Source of the DNA: CAKZSB01 sp964573105
Lineage (GTDB): Bacteria > Pseudomonadota > Gammaproteobacteria > Granulosicoccales > Granulosicoccaceae
NCBI GenBank assembly: GCA_964573105.1
Contig: CAZNIS010000016.1
Span: 25,328-89,327, forward strand
Direction: 5' to 3'
Length of the DNA stretch: 64,000 bases
Positions 17,245 to 25,049 of the stretch are shown piece by piece; position 1 is the first letter of the stretch; every line of letters begins with the position of its first letter. A program made the position numbers and the translations under genes. Under the pieces are notes generated by a model, which was not told where the DNA came from, did no database searches, and worked only from the letters and a program-made list of their open reading frames with translations.

Positions 17245-17559
17245 TTACTTCGCGGCGGGCATGGCGGCGAAGTACGCCGAGATGTCTTCCATGTCCTGAT
17301 CGCTCAGCGGCATGGCCATTGGCGCCATCAAGGCCGAGTTCGCGCCCTTGCGCTCACCCGATTTGAACGCTTTCAACTGAGCGACCATGTAGGCTGCCTT
17401 CTGACCGGCGAGATTGGGATAGATGGGTGCGATGGCAACGCCATTGGCACCGTGACAGGCCGCACAGGTCGCCGCTTTCGCCTTGCCGGCTTCAGCGTCT
17501 CCTGCAGCGATTGACGATGCGCTAAACAGAGCGAATCCAAGTGTCAGGATGTATTTCAT
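17245..17559 (-). CDS. Periplasmic cytochrome c (class I, c553-like)
   Basis: This single-heme electron carrier should be exported to the periplasm. I chose the ATG at 17557-17559 (MKYILTLGFALFSASSIAA, 104 aa), which gives a clean signal peptide and has GGAG upstream; a longer open frame adds a segment with no export logic. The heme site CAACH is about residue 32, and the distal Met is probably one of the MAPMAMP methionines near residues 78-83. It resembles small c553/c5 cytochromes that feed terminal oxidases. It lies alone between EF-G2 (same strand, upstream) and a convergent regulator. Confidence 0.88.
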   Translation of the reverse strand: MKYILTLGFALFSASSIAAGDAEAGKAKAATCAACHGANGVAIAPIYPNLAGQKAAYMVAQLKAFKSGERKGANSALMAPMAMPLSDQDMEDISAYFAAMPAAK

Positions 17560-17721
17560 CGTAGTCTCCATAAAGGGGCTTTTGAAATTTGTAGTTAGTA
17601 TCGTACTCACAGGCTGAATCAAGGCTGAAGCGGTGCTTGTGGTGTCAACCGTACGGTCACCAACAGTCCGGTGTAAGGGCGGGCCGGGTTCCGAACGGCA
17701 CAATGAATCTGGCCGTCGAGA

Positions 17722-17755
17722 GAAGCACCCGGCCGGTCGCCCGACCGGGTGCTTC
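17722..17755 (-). terminator. Hairpin after EF-G2
   Basis: GAAGCACCCGG pairs with CCGGGTGCTTC around a GC-rich loop that can itself pair (GGTCG/CGACC). It begins 4 bp after the EF-G2 stop codon on the minus strand. Only a short pyrimidine run follows, so it is a probable but not textbook terminator. Confidence 0.55.
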
Positions 17756-17758
17756 ACA

Positions 17759-19843
17759 TTAGCTGGCCTTTTTCAGCTCGGCCGCCTGTGCGATCACGAC
17801 TTCAGCAACATTCGCCGGACAAGCCGCGTAGTGCGAGAACTCCATAGAGAACTGCCCGCGACCGGAGGTCATGGTGCGAAGATCACCGATGTAGCCGAAC
17901 ATTTCGGACAACGGCGCGTCAGCTTTAACACGAACACCGGATACGCCGGCTTCCTGAGCTTTGATCATGCCGCGTCGGCGGTTCAAATCGCCAATCACAT
18001 CGCCGACGTGATCTTCCGGCGTGAAGACGTCGATCTTCATGATCGGCTCCAGCAGTTGCGGGCCGGCCTTCGGCATCGACTGGCGATAAGCAGCCTTTGA
18101 AGCGATTTCGAATGCCACGGCTGACGAGTCGACCGCGTGGAAGCCGCCGTCCATCAATATGACCTTGAAATCGAGGCACGGGTACCCGGCCAGAACGCCT
18201 TGCTCAAGGCTTTGCTCGAAGCCCTTTTGCACCGCGGGCCAGAATTCACGTGGCACGTTACCGCCAGTGACTTTGGATTCGAAACCAAAACCGTCGCCTG
18301 GCTCACCCGGCTCGATGACGTAGTCGATCTTCGCGAACTGACCTGATCCACCGGTCTGCTTCTTGTGCGTGTAGGTGTCCTCGATGCGTTTGGTGATCGT
18401 CTCACGGTACGCTACCTGAGGCTTGCCCACTTCCACTTCGACGCTGTGCGTTCGACGCAGGATGTCGACTTTGATATCCAGGTGCAATTCACCCATGCCC
18501 TTGATGATCGTCTCGCCGCTCTCCTCGTCGGTTTCGACGTGGAAGGACGGATCTTCCTGAACCATTTTGCTCAGTGCCAGGCCCATTTTCTCGGAAGCTG
18601 CCTTGTCCTTCGGAGACACGGCAATGGAGATGACCGGGTCGGGGAATACCATCGGTTCCAGCGTCGCCGGTGCTTTCGGGTCACACAGCGTGTGTCCGGT
18701 CTGCACGTTTTTCATGCCGACGATGGCGACGATGTCACCTGCCTGTGCCTTGTCCAGCTCCTCGCGTGAGTCGGCGTGCATCTCGACGATACGGCCAATT
18801 CGCTCGGTCTTTCCGGTGAATGAGTTGAGCACGGTCGTGCCTTTGCCGAGGCTACCGGAGTAGATTCGGGTGAAGGTCAGCGCGCCATAGCGGTCGTCCA
18901 TAATCTTGAACGCCAGTGCTCGCAACGGCTTCTCCGGGTCAACTTCTGCCAGTTCGCCGGTTTCGTTGCCTTCCAGGTCCACTTCGGGCTGTGGCGGCAC
19001 TTCCATCGGATTGGGCAGGTAGTCAACGACCGCATCCAGCACGTTCTGAACGCCTTTGTTCTTGAACGAGCTGCCGCAGAAAGTCGGGAAGAATGCCAGC
19101 TCGATGGTGCCCTTGCGGATGCAGGCCTTCAATGTCTCCATTGACGGCTCTTCACCCTCAAGGTATTTCTCCATCGCGTCGTCGTCTTGCTCGACGGCAG
19201 TTTCGATCAGCTTTTCACGCCACTCTTCGACCAGGTCGGTCATGTCGGCCGGCACGTCTTCGAGGGTGTATTTCATTGGATCGCCGGAGTCGTCCCAGAT
19301 CCACGCCTTGCGCGTCAGCAGGTCGATGACGCCTTTGAAGTCGTCTTCGATGCCGATGGGCAGGGTCATGACCAGCGGGGTTGCGCCCAGCACGTCTTCT
19401 ACCTGCTTGACCACGCGGTAGAAGTCTGCGCCCATGCGATCGAGCTTGTTGACGTAGATGATGCGCGAGACGCGAGATTCGTTGGCATAGCGCCAGTTGG
19501 TTTCCGATTGCGGCTCAACCCCGCCAGAGCCACAGAACACGCCCACACCGCCGTCGAGTACTTTCAGCGAACGATAGACTTCGATCGTGAAGTCGACGTG
19601 TCCGGGTGTGTCGATGATGTTCAGACGGTGGTCGTTCCAGAAGCAGGTGGTGGCTGCTGACTGAATCGTGATACCGCGCTCCTGCTCCTGCTCCATGAAG
19701 TCGGTTGTCGCCGCGCCATCGTGCACTTCGCCGATCTTGTGGATCTTGCCGGTCAGTTTGAGGATACGCTCAGTGGTCGTTGTCTTGCCCGCGTCAACGT
19801 GGGCAAAGATCCCTATGTTTCGGTACCGTGAAATGTCAGTCAT
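17759..19843 (-). CDS. fusA2: Elongation factor G, second-copy type (EF-G2)
   Basis: This 694-residue translational GTPase has GTPase motifs AHVDAGKTT, DTPGH and NKLD, followed by domains II-V and ending FSMEFSHYAACP. I chose the ATG at 19841-19843 (MTDISRYRNIGIFAHVDAGK) because twelve extra residues in the longer frame are not part of the family. It matches the gammaproteobacterial second EF-G (segments such as FCGSGGVEPQSETNWRYAN and AWIWDDSG) and is not next to rpsL/rpsG/tuf as the primary copy would be. Whether it does translocation, recycling or a stress-specific job is not evident. The organism presumably has a str-operon fusA elsewhere. Confidence 0.9.
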   Translation of the reverse strand: MTDISRYRNIGIFAHVDAGKTTTTERILKLTGKIHKIGEVHDGAATTDFMEQEQERGITIQSAATTCFWNDHRLNIIDTPGHVDFTIEVYRSLKVLDGGVGVFCGSGGVEPQSETNWRYANESRVSRIIYVNKLDRMGADFYRVVKQVEDVLGATPLVMTLPIGIEDDFKGVIDLLTRKAWIWDDSGDPMKYTLEDVPADMTDLVEEWREKLIETAVEQDDDAMEKYLEGEEPSMETLKACIRKGTIELAFFPTFCGSSFKNKGVQNVLDAVVDYLPNPMEVPPQPEVDLEGNETGELAEVDPEKPLRALAFKIMDDRYGALTFTRIYSGSLGKGTTVLNSFTGKTERIGRIVEMHADSREELDKAQAGDIVAIVGMKNVQTGHTLCDPKAPATLEPMVFPDPVISIAVSPKDKAASEKMGLALSKMVQEDPSFHVETDEESGETIIKGMGELHLDIKVDILRRTHSVEVEVGKPQVAYRETITKRIEDTYTHKKQTGGSGQFAKIDYVIEPGEPGDGFGFESKVTGGNVPREFWPAVQKGFEQSLEQGVLAGYPCLDFKVILMDGGFHAVDSSAVAFEIASKAAYRQSMPKAGPQLLEPIMKIDVFTPEDHVGDVIGDLNRRRGMIKAQEAGVSGVRVKADAPLSEMFGYIGDLRTMTSGRGQFSMEFSHYAACPANVAEVVIAQAAELKKAS

Positions 19844-20353
19844 GTTGATTCTCGAAAAAGAAATACGCTCCGTTTGCACGGGGCGCGCTTGGGCTGTGCC
19901 GGAGGCTATCCGGTATGTGCTTCTCTAGCGCAAAGCGTACTGCCGGGTCAGAGTCTCCTGGACAGTGAATAACGATATTCCCCGCGCCCTCACTGCGAAG
20001 GCGGTGGGGGCTGCTCGTGAGACGTCACATGCTGGCTAAACGGGCGGCCGGGTATCATGTGTGAGGCGGAAGCTCGGGCCGCGGACGGGGAGCTGAGCCT
20101 GATCGCCCTGGCGAGAAGGGTCTGGCGTGATCGTGTTGTGCCAGAATCGTTAATCTAATCGTGCGCGCGATGCGGAATATAGGTTAACAACCGCTCGATT
20201 TCAAGGCGTTAGGGCCTTTTCGCTCAAGAGAATGCGCACTGGGCCGAAACAACGCCCCTGAACCCCACGATGGACGCACGGTCTCTACAAGGCAATCGTG
20301 TCATCATGGGGTGTGAATATCGTGCCTGGATCAGCAAGCAAGGGAGGTGCCGA
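19844..20353. other. 510-bp region without a recognised gene
   Basis: The region separates EF-G2 (minus) from the LprI-like gene (plus) and must hold both promoters. A small hairpin AAGGC-GTTAGG-GCCTT followed by TT sits near 20200. I searched by eye for SRP RNA, tRNA and riboswitch cores and found none. No open frame here has an RBS and a convincing product. A small RNA is possible but unsupported. Confidence 0.5.
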
Positions 20354-20914
20354 TTGAAATTTGCCGCAGTCATCGTTTTGCTCGTCGGTCTCGCCGGCTT
20401 ATCGGAGCCTGGCTACGCCGTCGACTGCTCGCGGGTGCACACTTCGCTTGAGCGAACCATGTGCAGCGACAAGCGCCTACTCGCACTCGGCCGCGAGTTT
20501 ACGTCGCTGGCCGAACGGGCCCGAGAGACAAGAAATTTCGACTCGGCAGCGCTGTCGCAGCTGCGAAACAGTATTGCGCGGCGGTGCAGAAGTTCACTTC
20601 AACCGGTGGAGTGTCTGCGTCGTCAGCATCTGTCCGGTATTGGAAAGTTGATGGATCTGCTCGAGTCCGAGAGCAGTGAACCTCCCCGCGCCGCTGCCCG
20701 AGCCGCACCGGAGTTGCACCGCAGTGTGCGCGACGAGCATGGTGAGCTTGCGATGATTGAAATCTACCGCGAGCGGATCAGGAGCTCCAACGATCCAACG
20801 TCGAAAAAGGCGGTGAAGCAGTTGCAGGCGCTTGTGCGCTCGGCCTGCGATGGCGGACAAAACGAAATGCGCCAGCGTCTGTCCTGGTACGGATTGTCCT
20901 GCGGTCGGCGCTGA
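20354..20914 (+). CDS. Exported LprI/DUF1311-like protein
   Basis: I place the start at the TTG at 20354, which follows GGGAGG by 6 nt and yields a clear signal peptide (MKFAAVIVLLVGLAGLSEPG, cleavage after YA). Upstream in-frame ATG codons lack this. The mature part (186 aa in all) begins VDCSRV and has the LprI_N pattern: paired cysteines in DC...MCSD, then LL.LGREFTSLAERA, and later RRCRSS...VECL. LprI-family proteins inhibit lysozyme or act in the envelope, but most members are uncharacterised. Four to six cysteines suggest disulfides in the periplasm. The C-terminal third is not recognised. Confidence 0.7.
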   Translation: MKFAAVIVLLVGLAGLSEPGYAVDCSRVHTSLERTMCSDKRLLALGREFTSLAERARETRNFDSAALSQLRNSIARRCRSSLQPVECLRRQHLSGIGKLMDLLESESSEPPRAAARAAPELHRSVRDEHGELAMIEIYRERIRSSNDPTSKKAVKQLQALVRSACDGGQNEMRQRLSWYGLSCGRR

Positions 20915-20980
20915 AACCCTTGTCGGTGTGTCGTTCGGTGCTAAGATTCTGGCGGTTTAGTCTTCGTCTCTGATTTTCCT

Positions 20981-21661
20981 GTGCCGATCCGGCATCGCGT
21001 CCCTGGCTGCAACCTCTTGAAATGTTTGATCTTTGATAGCGATGGCACGCTGGTGGACAGCGAGTTCCTCAACTGTCAGGCGCTCAGCGCCGAGCTTGCG
21101 CAAAGTGGTATTGATATCGGTGCGAGAGAGTTGCTGGAACGCTACCGCGGCTGGCAACTGAGTCTTGAACTCGACGAGCTTCAGCAGCAACACGGTACCT
21201 CGCTCGATCCAGGATTTGTCGATCGATTTCGCGACCGGGCGCTGGCGATGTTCAGCGAGCAGTTGCAACCGATCGCCGGCATTGTCGGAGCGCTTGAGCA
21301 ACTGCAGCAACCGATGTGTGTGGCATCCAATGGACCGGTAGAGAAGCTACAACTTGCTCTGTCGGTTACCGGTCTGGATCGCTTTTTTGGCAAGCAAGTG
21401 TTCAGCGCCTACGAGGTCGGAATTTTCAAACCAGATCCGGGGTTGTTCCGGCACGCGGCTGATGCAATGGGATTTCGTCCCGACGATTGTATTGTGATCG
21501 AAGACAGCGAAGTTGGCATCAAGGGAGCAGACGCAGCCGGTATGTCGTCAGTGCTGTATAACCCTGAGCGGCTACCGATTCCCGTGTCTGGCCGCACCTT
21601 GGAAATTGCCGATATGGCAGATCTTGCCGAGACATTGCAACAGATCGCAAACGACACCTAA
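20981..21661 (+). CDS. HAD-superfamily hydrolase, phosphatase/phosphoglucomutase-like (HAD-IA)
   Basis: This 226-residue cytoplasmic phosphatase-type protein has motif I FDSDGTLVDSE with nucleophile Asp, motif II CVASNGP, motif III lysine in GIFKPDPGLF and motif IV IEDSEVG. The cap between motifs I and II is helical, as in YieH/YcjU/GPH relatives. The substrate is probably a small sugar phosphate or phosphoglycolate-like metabolite and is not determinable here. The listed start is GTG with no obvious RBS. A TTG at 21017, next to the first beta strand, is an alternative, so the N-terminus is uncertain by about 12 residues. Confidence 0.85.
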   Translation: MPIRHRVPGCNLLKCLIFDSDGTLVDSEFLNCQALSAELAQSGIDIGARELLERYRGWQLSLELDELQQQHGTSLDPGFVDRFRDRALAMFSEQLQPIAGIVGALEQLQQPMCVASNGPVEKLQLALSVTGLDRFFGKQVFSAYEVGIFKPDPGLFRHAADAMGFRPDDCIVIEDSEVGIKGADAAGMSSVLYNPERLPIPVSGRTLEIADMADLAETLQQIANDT

Positions 21662-21706
21662 TCGGGTGCTGTCCAGTCGCTAACAGTTGGTCTATTCTCT
21701 ATTGCC

Positions 21707-22030
21707 ATGCAGGAACGACTCAAGTTCGGCGCTTGTGTGCTGTGCCGGCGCACCACATCACTGACGTGGCATCATCTGATCCCGCGCAAGCTGCACCGAC
21801 GCAAACACTTCCAGCGCCACTTCACGCGCGCGCAATTGAATGCCGGGATCAATATCTGCCGGCAGTGCCATCGTGGTCTGCACAAGTTGTTCTCGGAAAT
21901 GCACTTAGGCAAAGAGTTGTGCACGCTGGCATTACTGCAAGCAGATGAGTCTGTGGCCAGACATGTCGAGTGGGTCTCCCGGCAAAAGGTTGCGGTGGAT
22001 CGCGGGAGGGCGTATGTCGTCTCCTCTTGA
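21707..22030 (+). CDS. Small HNH-like zinc-finger protein
   Basis: This 107-residue protein has the pattern C-x2-C (CVLC), TWHHLIPRK, GINICRQCHRGLH, i.e. two Cys pairs and the histidines of an HNH/McrA-type betabetaalpha-metal fold. Members of this family include nicking endonucleases and many conserved proteins of unknown role. Its 3' end overlaps the next gene by 17 bp, which suggests translational coupling with a membrane protein. No restriction-modification genes are nearby, so a defence role is not supported. Confidence 0.7.
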   Translation: MQERLKFGACVLCRRTTSLTWHHLIPRKLHRRKHFQRHFTRAQLNAGINICRQCHRGLHKLFSEMHLGKELCTLALLQADESVARHVEWVSRQKVAVDRGRAYVVSS

Positions 22031-22784
22031 GCCAATGCAGGTAGAACTGGCGGATGTCAGGCACTGGCAGCGTGAAGCGTTTGCCCTGCTGCGGCGACGA
22101 ACCTTGCCGTTCGTGGTGTTATCCACGAGCTACTTTTACGCCGCCTACATTTTGCAGGCAGGCTCCTGGCTGACATTCTTTGTCGGGCTGCTCGCCTGTC
22201 ATGCCAGCTTGGCGGTGAGCCTGGTGATCGCCAGAGACGCTGATGAATCGCGTGATTTTTCGATAACCGAGTGCTACCGCGGACTGCTGAGCGCGGTGAT
22301 TGTGTTACTGGTCACCACCGTCGTCTATACGTTGATCTGGTTTGCTGCAGCGCTGGTGGCGAGCAAGGTCACGCTTGACGTCCCGGTCAATGACTACACC
22401 GGAACCATCGGGTTTCAGATGCTGCAATGGCTCTCGACCGGCACTATGAACCTCTTTGTGCTCTACTGTTGCGTGATGGTAGCGGGCCTTTGGTTCTTGC
22501 TGCCACTTGCGGTCTTTCACCCACTCGGACTTTTCGACGCGCTGAAACTTGCCAAAACAGCGGAACAGCGCAACCTGGTCGTTGTAATGATGGCGAGCTA
22601 CGTGCCTTTTTTCGTATTCCTGCTGACCTTCATGCTAAGTGAGGTTGCGCTGGCGCTGGCTTTTGCTGCAATGCCTTTGTATGGCGCATACATGTACGTG
22701 GCGTATCGGCACGTATTTCTGGGCAAGCGAGAAAACGAACCTCAACGAGTGGCGATTCAGGCCACCCAGTCATCCCCGTCCTGA
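22014..22784 (+). CDS. Conserved membrane protein, function unknown
   Basis: This 256-residue protein has about six hydrophobic segments. I chose the ATG at 22014 because GGGAGG lies just upstream; an earlier in-frame start would be buried in the HNH-like gene. After an N-terminal amphipathic stretch (WQREAFALLRRRTLPF) come two helices, a loop, and paired helices ending in GAYMYVAYRHVFLG, a layout like other unclassified membrane-permeation or BPSS1780-type proteins. The overlap with the preceding HNH-like gene implies co-expression. I cannot assign a function. Confidence 0.65.
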   Translation: MSSPLEPMQVELADVRHWQREAFALLRRRTLPFVVLSTSYFYAAYILQAGSWLTFFVGLLACHASLAVSLVIARDADESRDFSITECYRGLLSAVIVLLVTTVVYTLIWFAAALVASKVTLDVPVNDYTGTIGFQMLQWLSTGTMNLFVLYCCVMVAGLWFLLPLAVFHPLGLFDALKLAKTAEQRNLVVVMMASYVPFFVFLLTFMLSEVALALAFAAMPLYGAYMYVAYRHVFLGKRENEPQRVAIQATQSSPS

Positions 22785-22796
22785 ATAAGGCCTCGA

Positions 22797-23855
22797 TCAG
22801 GAGGCTTTGCGTCGTCGTCGAGATCCACGTGTCGCTCGACCGGATACTGAGCCGCCGGCGACGCTCATATCGCCGCTGAGCTGTGAGATTGCGCCGGCTG
22901 ATACCTCGCCCAGTTGCGCCACAATGGTCTCAAGCTCGGGTACCGGTCCGGTCTCGTGATTTGCCAGTGCGTCTCGCATGGCACGAATATGCTCAGGGGT
23001 AGTACCGCAGCAACCCCCGATAATTCGCGCCCCGGCATCGAACGACAACCGCGCGTACTGCGCCATCAACTCCGGCGTGCCGTTGTAGACAATCTCGCCC
23101 TCGACATATTCCGGAATCCCGCAATTGGCTTTGGCGACCAGTGCGGGTTGTGCGGGGATACTCTGACAGGCGTTGCGCATGTTCAGCATCGCTGCCACAA
23201 CTTCTGCGGCACCCACCCCGCAGTTGGTGCCACAGGCAACCAGATCCGGTATCTTGTCGACCGACGTGGTGATGACATCGGCCGCAGTGATTCCCATCAT
23301 CGTGCGCCCGTTGGTGTCGATACTCATCGTGAAAACGAGCGGCAGGCCCGTGGTTCTGGCCCCGGCAAACGCCGCTTCTACCTCTTCCAGTGATGACAGT
23401 GTCTCGATCCAGATGAGATCTGCGCCGCCATCGGCCAGAGCCTGTGCCTGCTCTGCGAATGCCTCGGTAGCGGCTTCAATAGACAGTGTGCCGGTCGGTG
23501 CGAAAATCTCGCCGGTCGGGCCGATATCACCCGCCACCAACACTTTGTGGTCCGCTCGGTCGGCCGCTTCGCGCAGCAGGCTCGCCGCGGCGTAGTTTAA
23601 CTCCCGAACGCGGTCCTGGCCCTGGTGCAACGCCAGCCGGTAGCGGTTGCCGCCGAAGGTATTGGTCAAAACCAGGTCTGATCCTGCATCGATAAAGCTT
23701 TCGTAGTGGGCGGTGACGCGGTCAGGATGATCGACGTTCCAGAACTCCGGTGCATCGCCGGTTTGCAGGCCCATGCTGAACAGATTGGTGCCGGTTGCAC
23801 CATCGGTAAGAATGTACGGCTTGTCAGCCAGCATTTGTGAGAGCGCGTCGGTCAT
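22797..23855 (-). CDS. Homocysteine S-methyltransferase family (betaine--homocysteine methyltransferase-like)
   Basis: This 352-residue Zn-dependent methyltransferase is expected to move a methyl group from a donor such as glycine betaine or S-methylmethionine to homocysteine. It has the N-terminal LTDGATGTNLF loop and zinc ligands Cys212 (GTNCG) and Cys282/Cys283 (GGCCGT). The sequence resembles the marine Roseobacter Bmt type, known to convert betaine to dimethylglycine, rather than mammalian BHMT. The C-terminus carries an extra arginine-rich tail (GRATRGSRRRRKAS), a feature shared with the corrinoid genes at 44-53 kb. A 2-oxoglutarate oxygenase lies divergently 110 bp away. Confidence 0.85.
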   Translation of the reverse strand: MTDALSQMLADKPYILTDGATGTNLFSMGLQTGDAPEFWNVDHPDRVTAHYESFIDAGSDLVLTNTFGGNRYRLALHQGQDRVRELNYAAASLLREAADRADHKVLVAGDIGPTGEIFAPTGTLSIEAATEAFAEQAQALADGGADLIWIETLSSLEEVEAAFAGARTTGLPLVFTMSIDTNGRTMMGITAADVITTSVDKIPDLVACGTNCGVGAAEVVAAMLNMRNACQSIPAQPALVAKANCGIPEYVEGEIVYNGTPELMAQYARLSFDAGARIIGGCCGTTPEHIRAMRDALANHETGPVPELETIVAQLGEVSAGAISQLSGDMSVAGGSVSGRATRGSRRRRKAS

Positions 23856-23965
23856 GGACTGTCAGTCTGAATGGGGGCGGTTCGGAATCCGCCTGAGGCG
23901 GGATTGTGGTCGCGCTCGTTTTGCACGTATGATGCTGGGCACCTGTACAACGAACAGCGCATTTC

Positions 23966-24913
23966 ATGCCCGATCTACCGATTCTCGATCTCGACACAGC
24001 GGTTGATAGCGAGGGCGTTCGCAGATTGGCGACGCAGATAGAAACGGCAACTTCCCAATGTGGTTTCTTCTATGTCACCGGGAGTCTGCTGCAAGCTAAC
24101 ACAATCGCGGCTATTCGCCGTGAACAGCGGCATTTTTTTGCATTAAGCGCCGAGCAAAAGGCAAAAATTGCGATTGACCTCAACAATCGCGGCTACCTGG
24201 CATCGGGTCAGGCGCGGATGCAGGGGGCGGTGAATACCGATCAGAAAGAGGTGTTCTTTTGGGGCCCCGAAATCGCCGCGGATGACCCGCGCGTGCTGGC
24301 CGGGGTGCCGCTGTGCGGACCAAATCAATGGCCGGAGAATCCGCCGTCGCTGCGCACAGCAGTGCTTAACTATGCAGCGATGATAAAACAGATTGGCGAC
24401 GTCCTGTTGCGAGCGATGGCGCTGCGACTGGGGGCGGATGAGAACTTTTTTAGCCATCGCTATCGAGACCCAATGCTGCGCGGGCAACTGCTGCGCTACC
24501 CGCCCACAGTGGGTGATGCGGATCAATTCGGAGTTGCTGCACACAGCGATTTTGGGTGCATCACCCTGTTGTTGCAGGAAACCGCCGGCCTGGAAGTATT
24601 GTTTGCAGACGGGCAGTGGGTGGCGGCGCCGCCGCGCGACAATACGCTGGTCGTCAATATCGGTGATCTGCTAGAGCGCTGGTCAAATGGCAATTTGCCC
24701 TCGACTACCCACCGCGTGCGCAACGAATCTTCTGCCGATCGCTACTCAATAGCGGTATTCTACGACCCCGATCCAGAGGCGATCGTCGATCCGTCAGACC
24801 TTGGGCTACCCGGGGTTGATGCCTATCCGCCGATCGCTGCGGCGCAGTATATTTTGTCCCGCAATCGAGGCGCGTTTGCGCACTATCAGGCTACGGGTGA
24901 AAATGATACCTAG
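23966..24913 (+). CDS. 2-oxoglutarate/Fe(II)-dependent oxygenase, isopenicillin N synthase-like
   Basis: This 315-residue cytoplasmic non-heme iron oxygenase has the facial triad His193, Asp195 and His249, and Arg259 in RYSIAVF for binding the 2-oxoglutarate carboxylate. The DIOX_N segment GFFYVTGSLL is at about 33-42. Family members hydroxylate or demethylate amino acids, flavonoids, ethylene precursors and other substrates, so the substrate is open. Its divergent arrangement with the homocysteine methyltransferase gene makes a role in methylated-amine or sulfur metabolism conceivable. No regulator separates them. Confidence 0.88.
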   Translation: MPDLPILDLDTAVDSEGVRRLATQIETATSQCGFFYVTGSLLQANTIAAIRREQRHFFALSAEQKAKIAIDLNNRGYLASGQARMQGAVNTDQKEVFFWGPEIAADDPRVLAGVPLCGPNQWPENPPSLRTAVLNYAAMIKQIGDVLLRAMALRLGADENFFSHRYRDPMLRGQLLRYPPTVGDADQFGVAAHSDFGCITLLLQETAGLEVLFADGQWVAAPPRDNTLVVNIGDLLERWSNGNLPSTTHRVRNESSADRYSIAVFYDPDPEAIVDPSDLGLPGVDAYPPIAAAQYILSRNRGAFAHYQATGENDT

Positions 24914-24958
24914 CGATGCGACAATGTGCGTTTGTGCCGGCGTTGTTGTCGGTCTGAA

Positions 24959-24972
24959 TTTGCTTTAGCAAA
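24959..24972. promoter_or_regulatory. Inverted repeat TTTGCT-TT-AGCAAA upstream of ugpB
   Basis: Perfect 6-bp arms lie 77 bp before the ugpB start. The site could be an operator for the ugp operon or a weak end for the preceding gene. Confidence 0.35.
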
Positions 24973-25013
24973 CGCGTTGATGTGCGCCTTGCAACATCCG
25001 CTTACAGTCATAA

Positions 25014-25031
25014 CGGCCATTGAATATGGCC
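25014..25031. promoter_or_regulatory. Inverted repeat GGCCAT-N5-ATGGCC in the ugpB leader
   Basis: GGCCAT and ATGGCC are separated by TGAAT, ending about 19 bp before the ugpB ATG and just ahead of its AGGA ribosome site. In RNA it would form a 6-bp hairpin; in DNA it could bind a regulator. Confidence 0.4.
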
Positions 25032-25049
25032 ATGCAACGAGGAAAGAGA

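Noticed and set aside
17560..17757. 66-residue N-terminal extension of the cytochrome c frame
   Set aside because: The signal peptide starts at the ATG at 17557-17559 with its own ribosome site; the extension would bury the signal and covers the EF-G2 terminator hairpin.
21707..22030. Defence-system interpretation of the HNH-like protein
   Set aside because: There are no methylase, helicase, toxin-antitoxin or phage genes around it, so the context gives no support.
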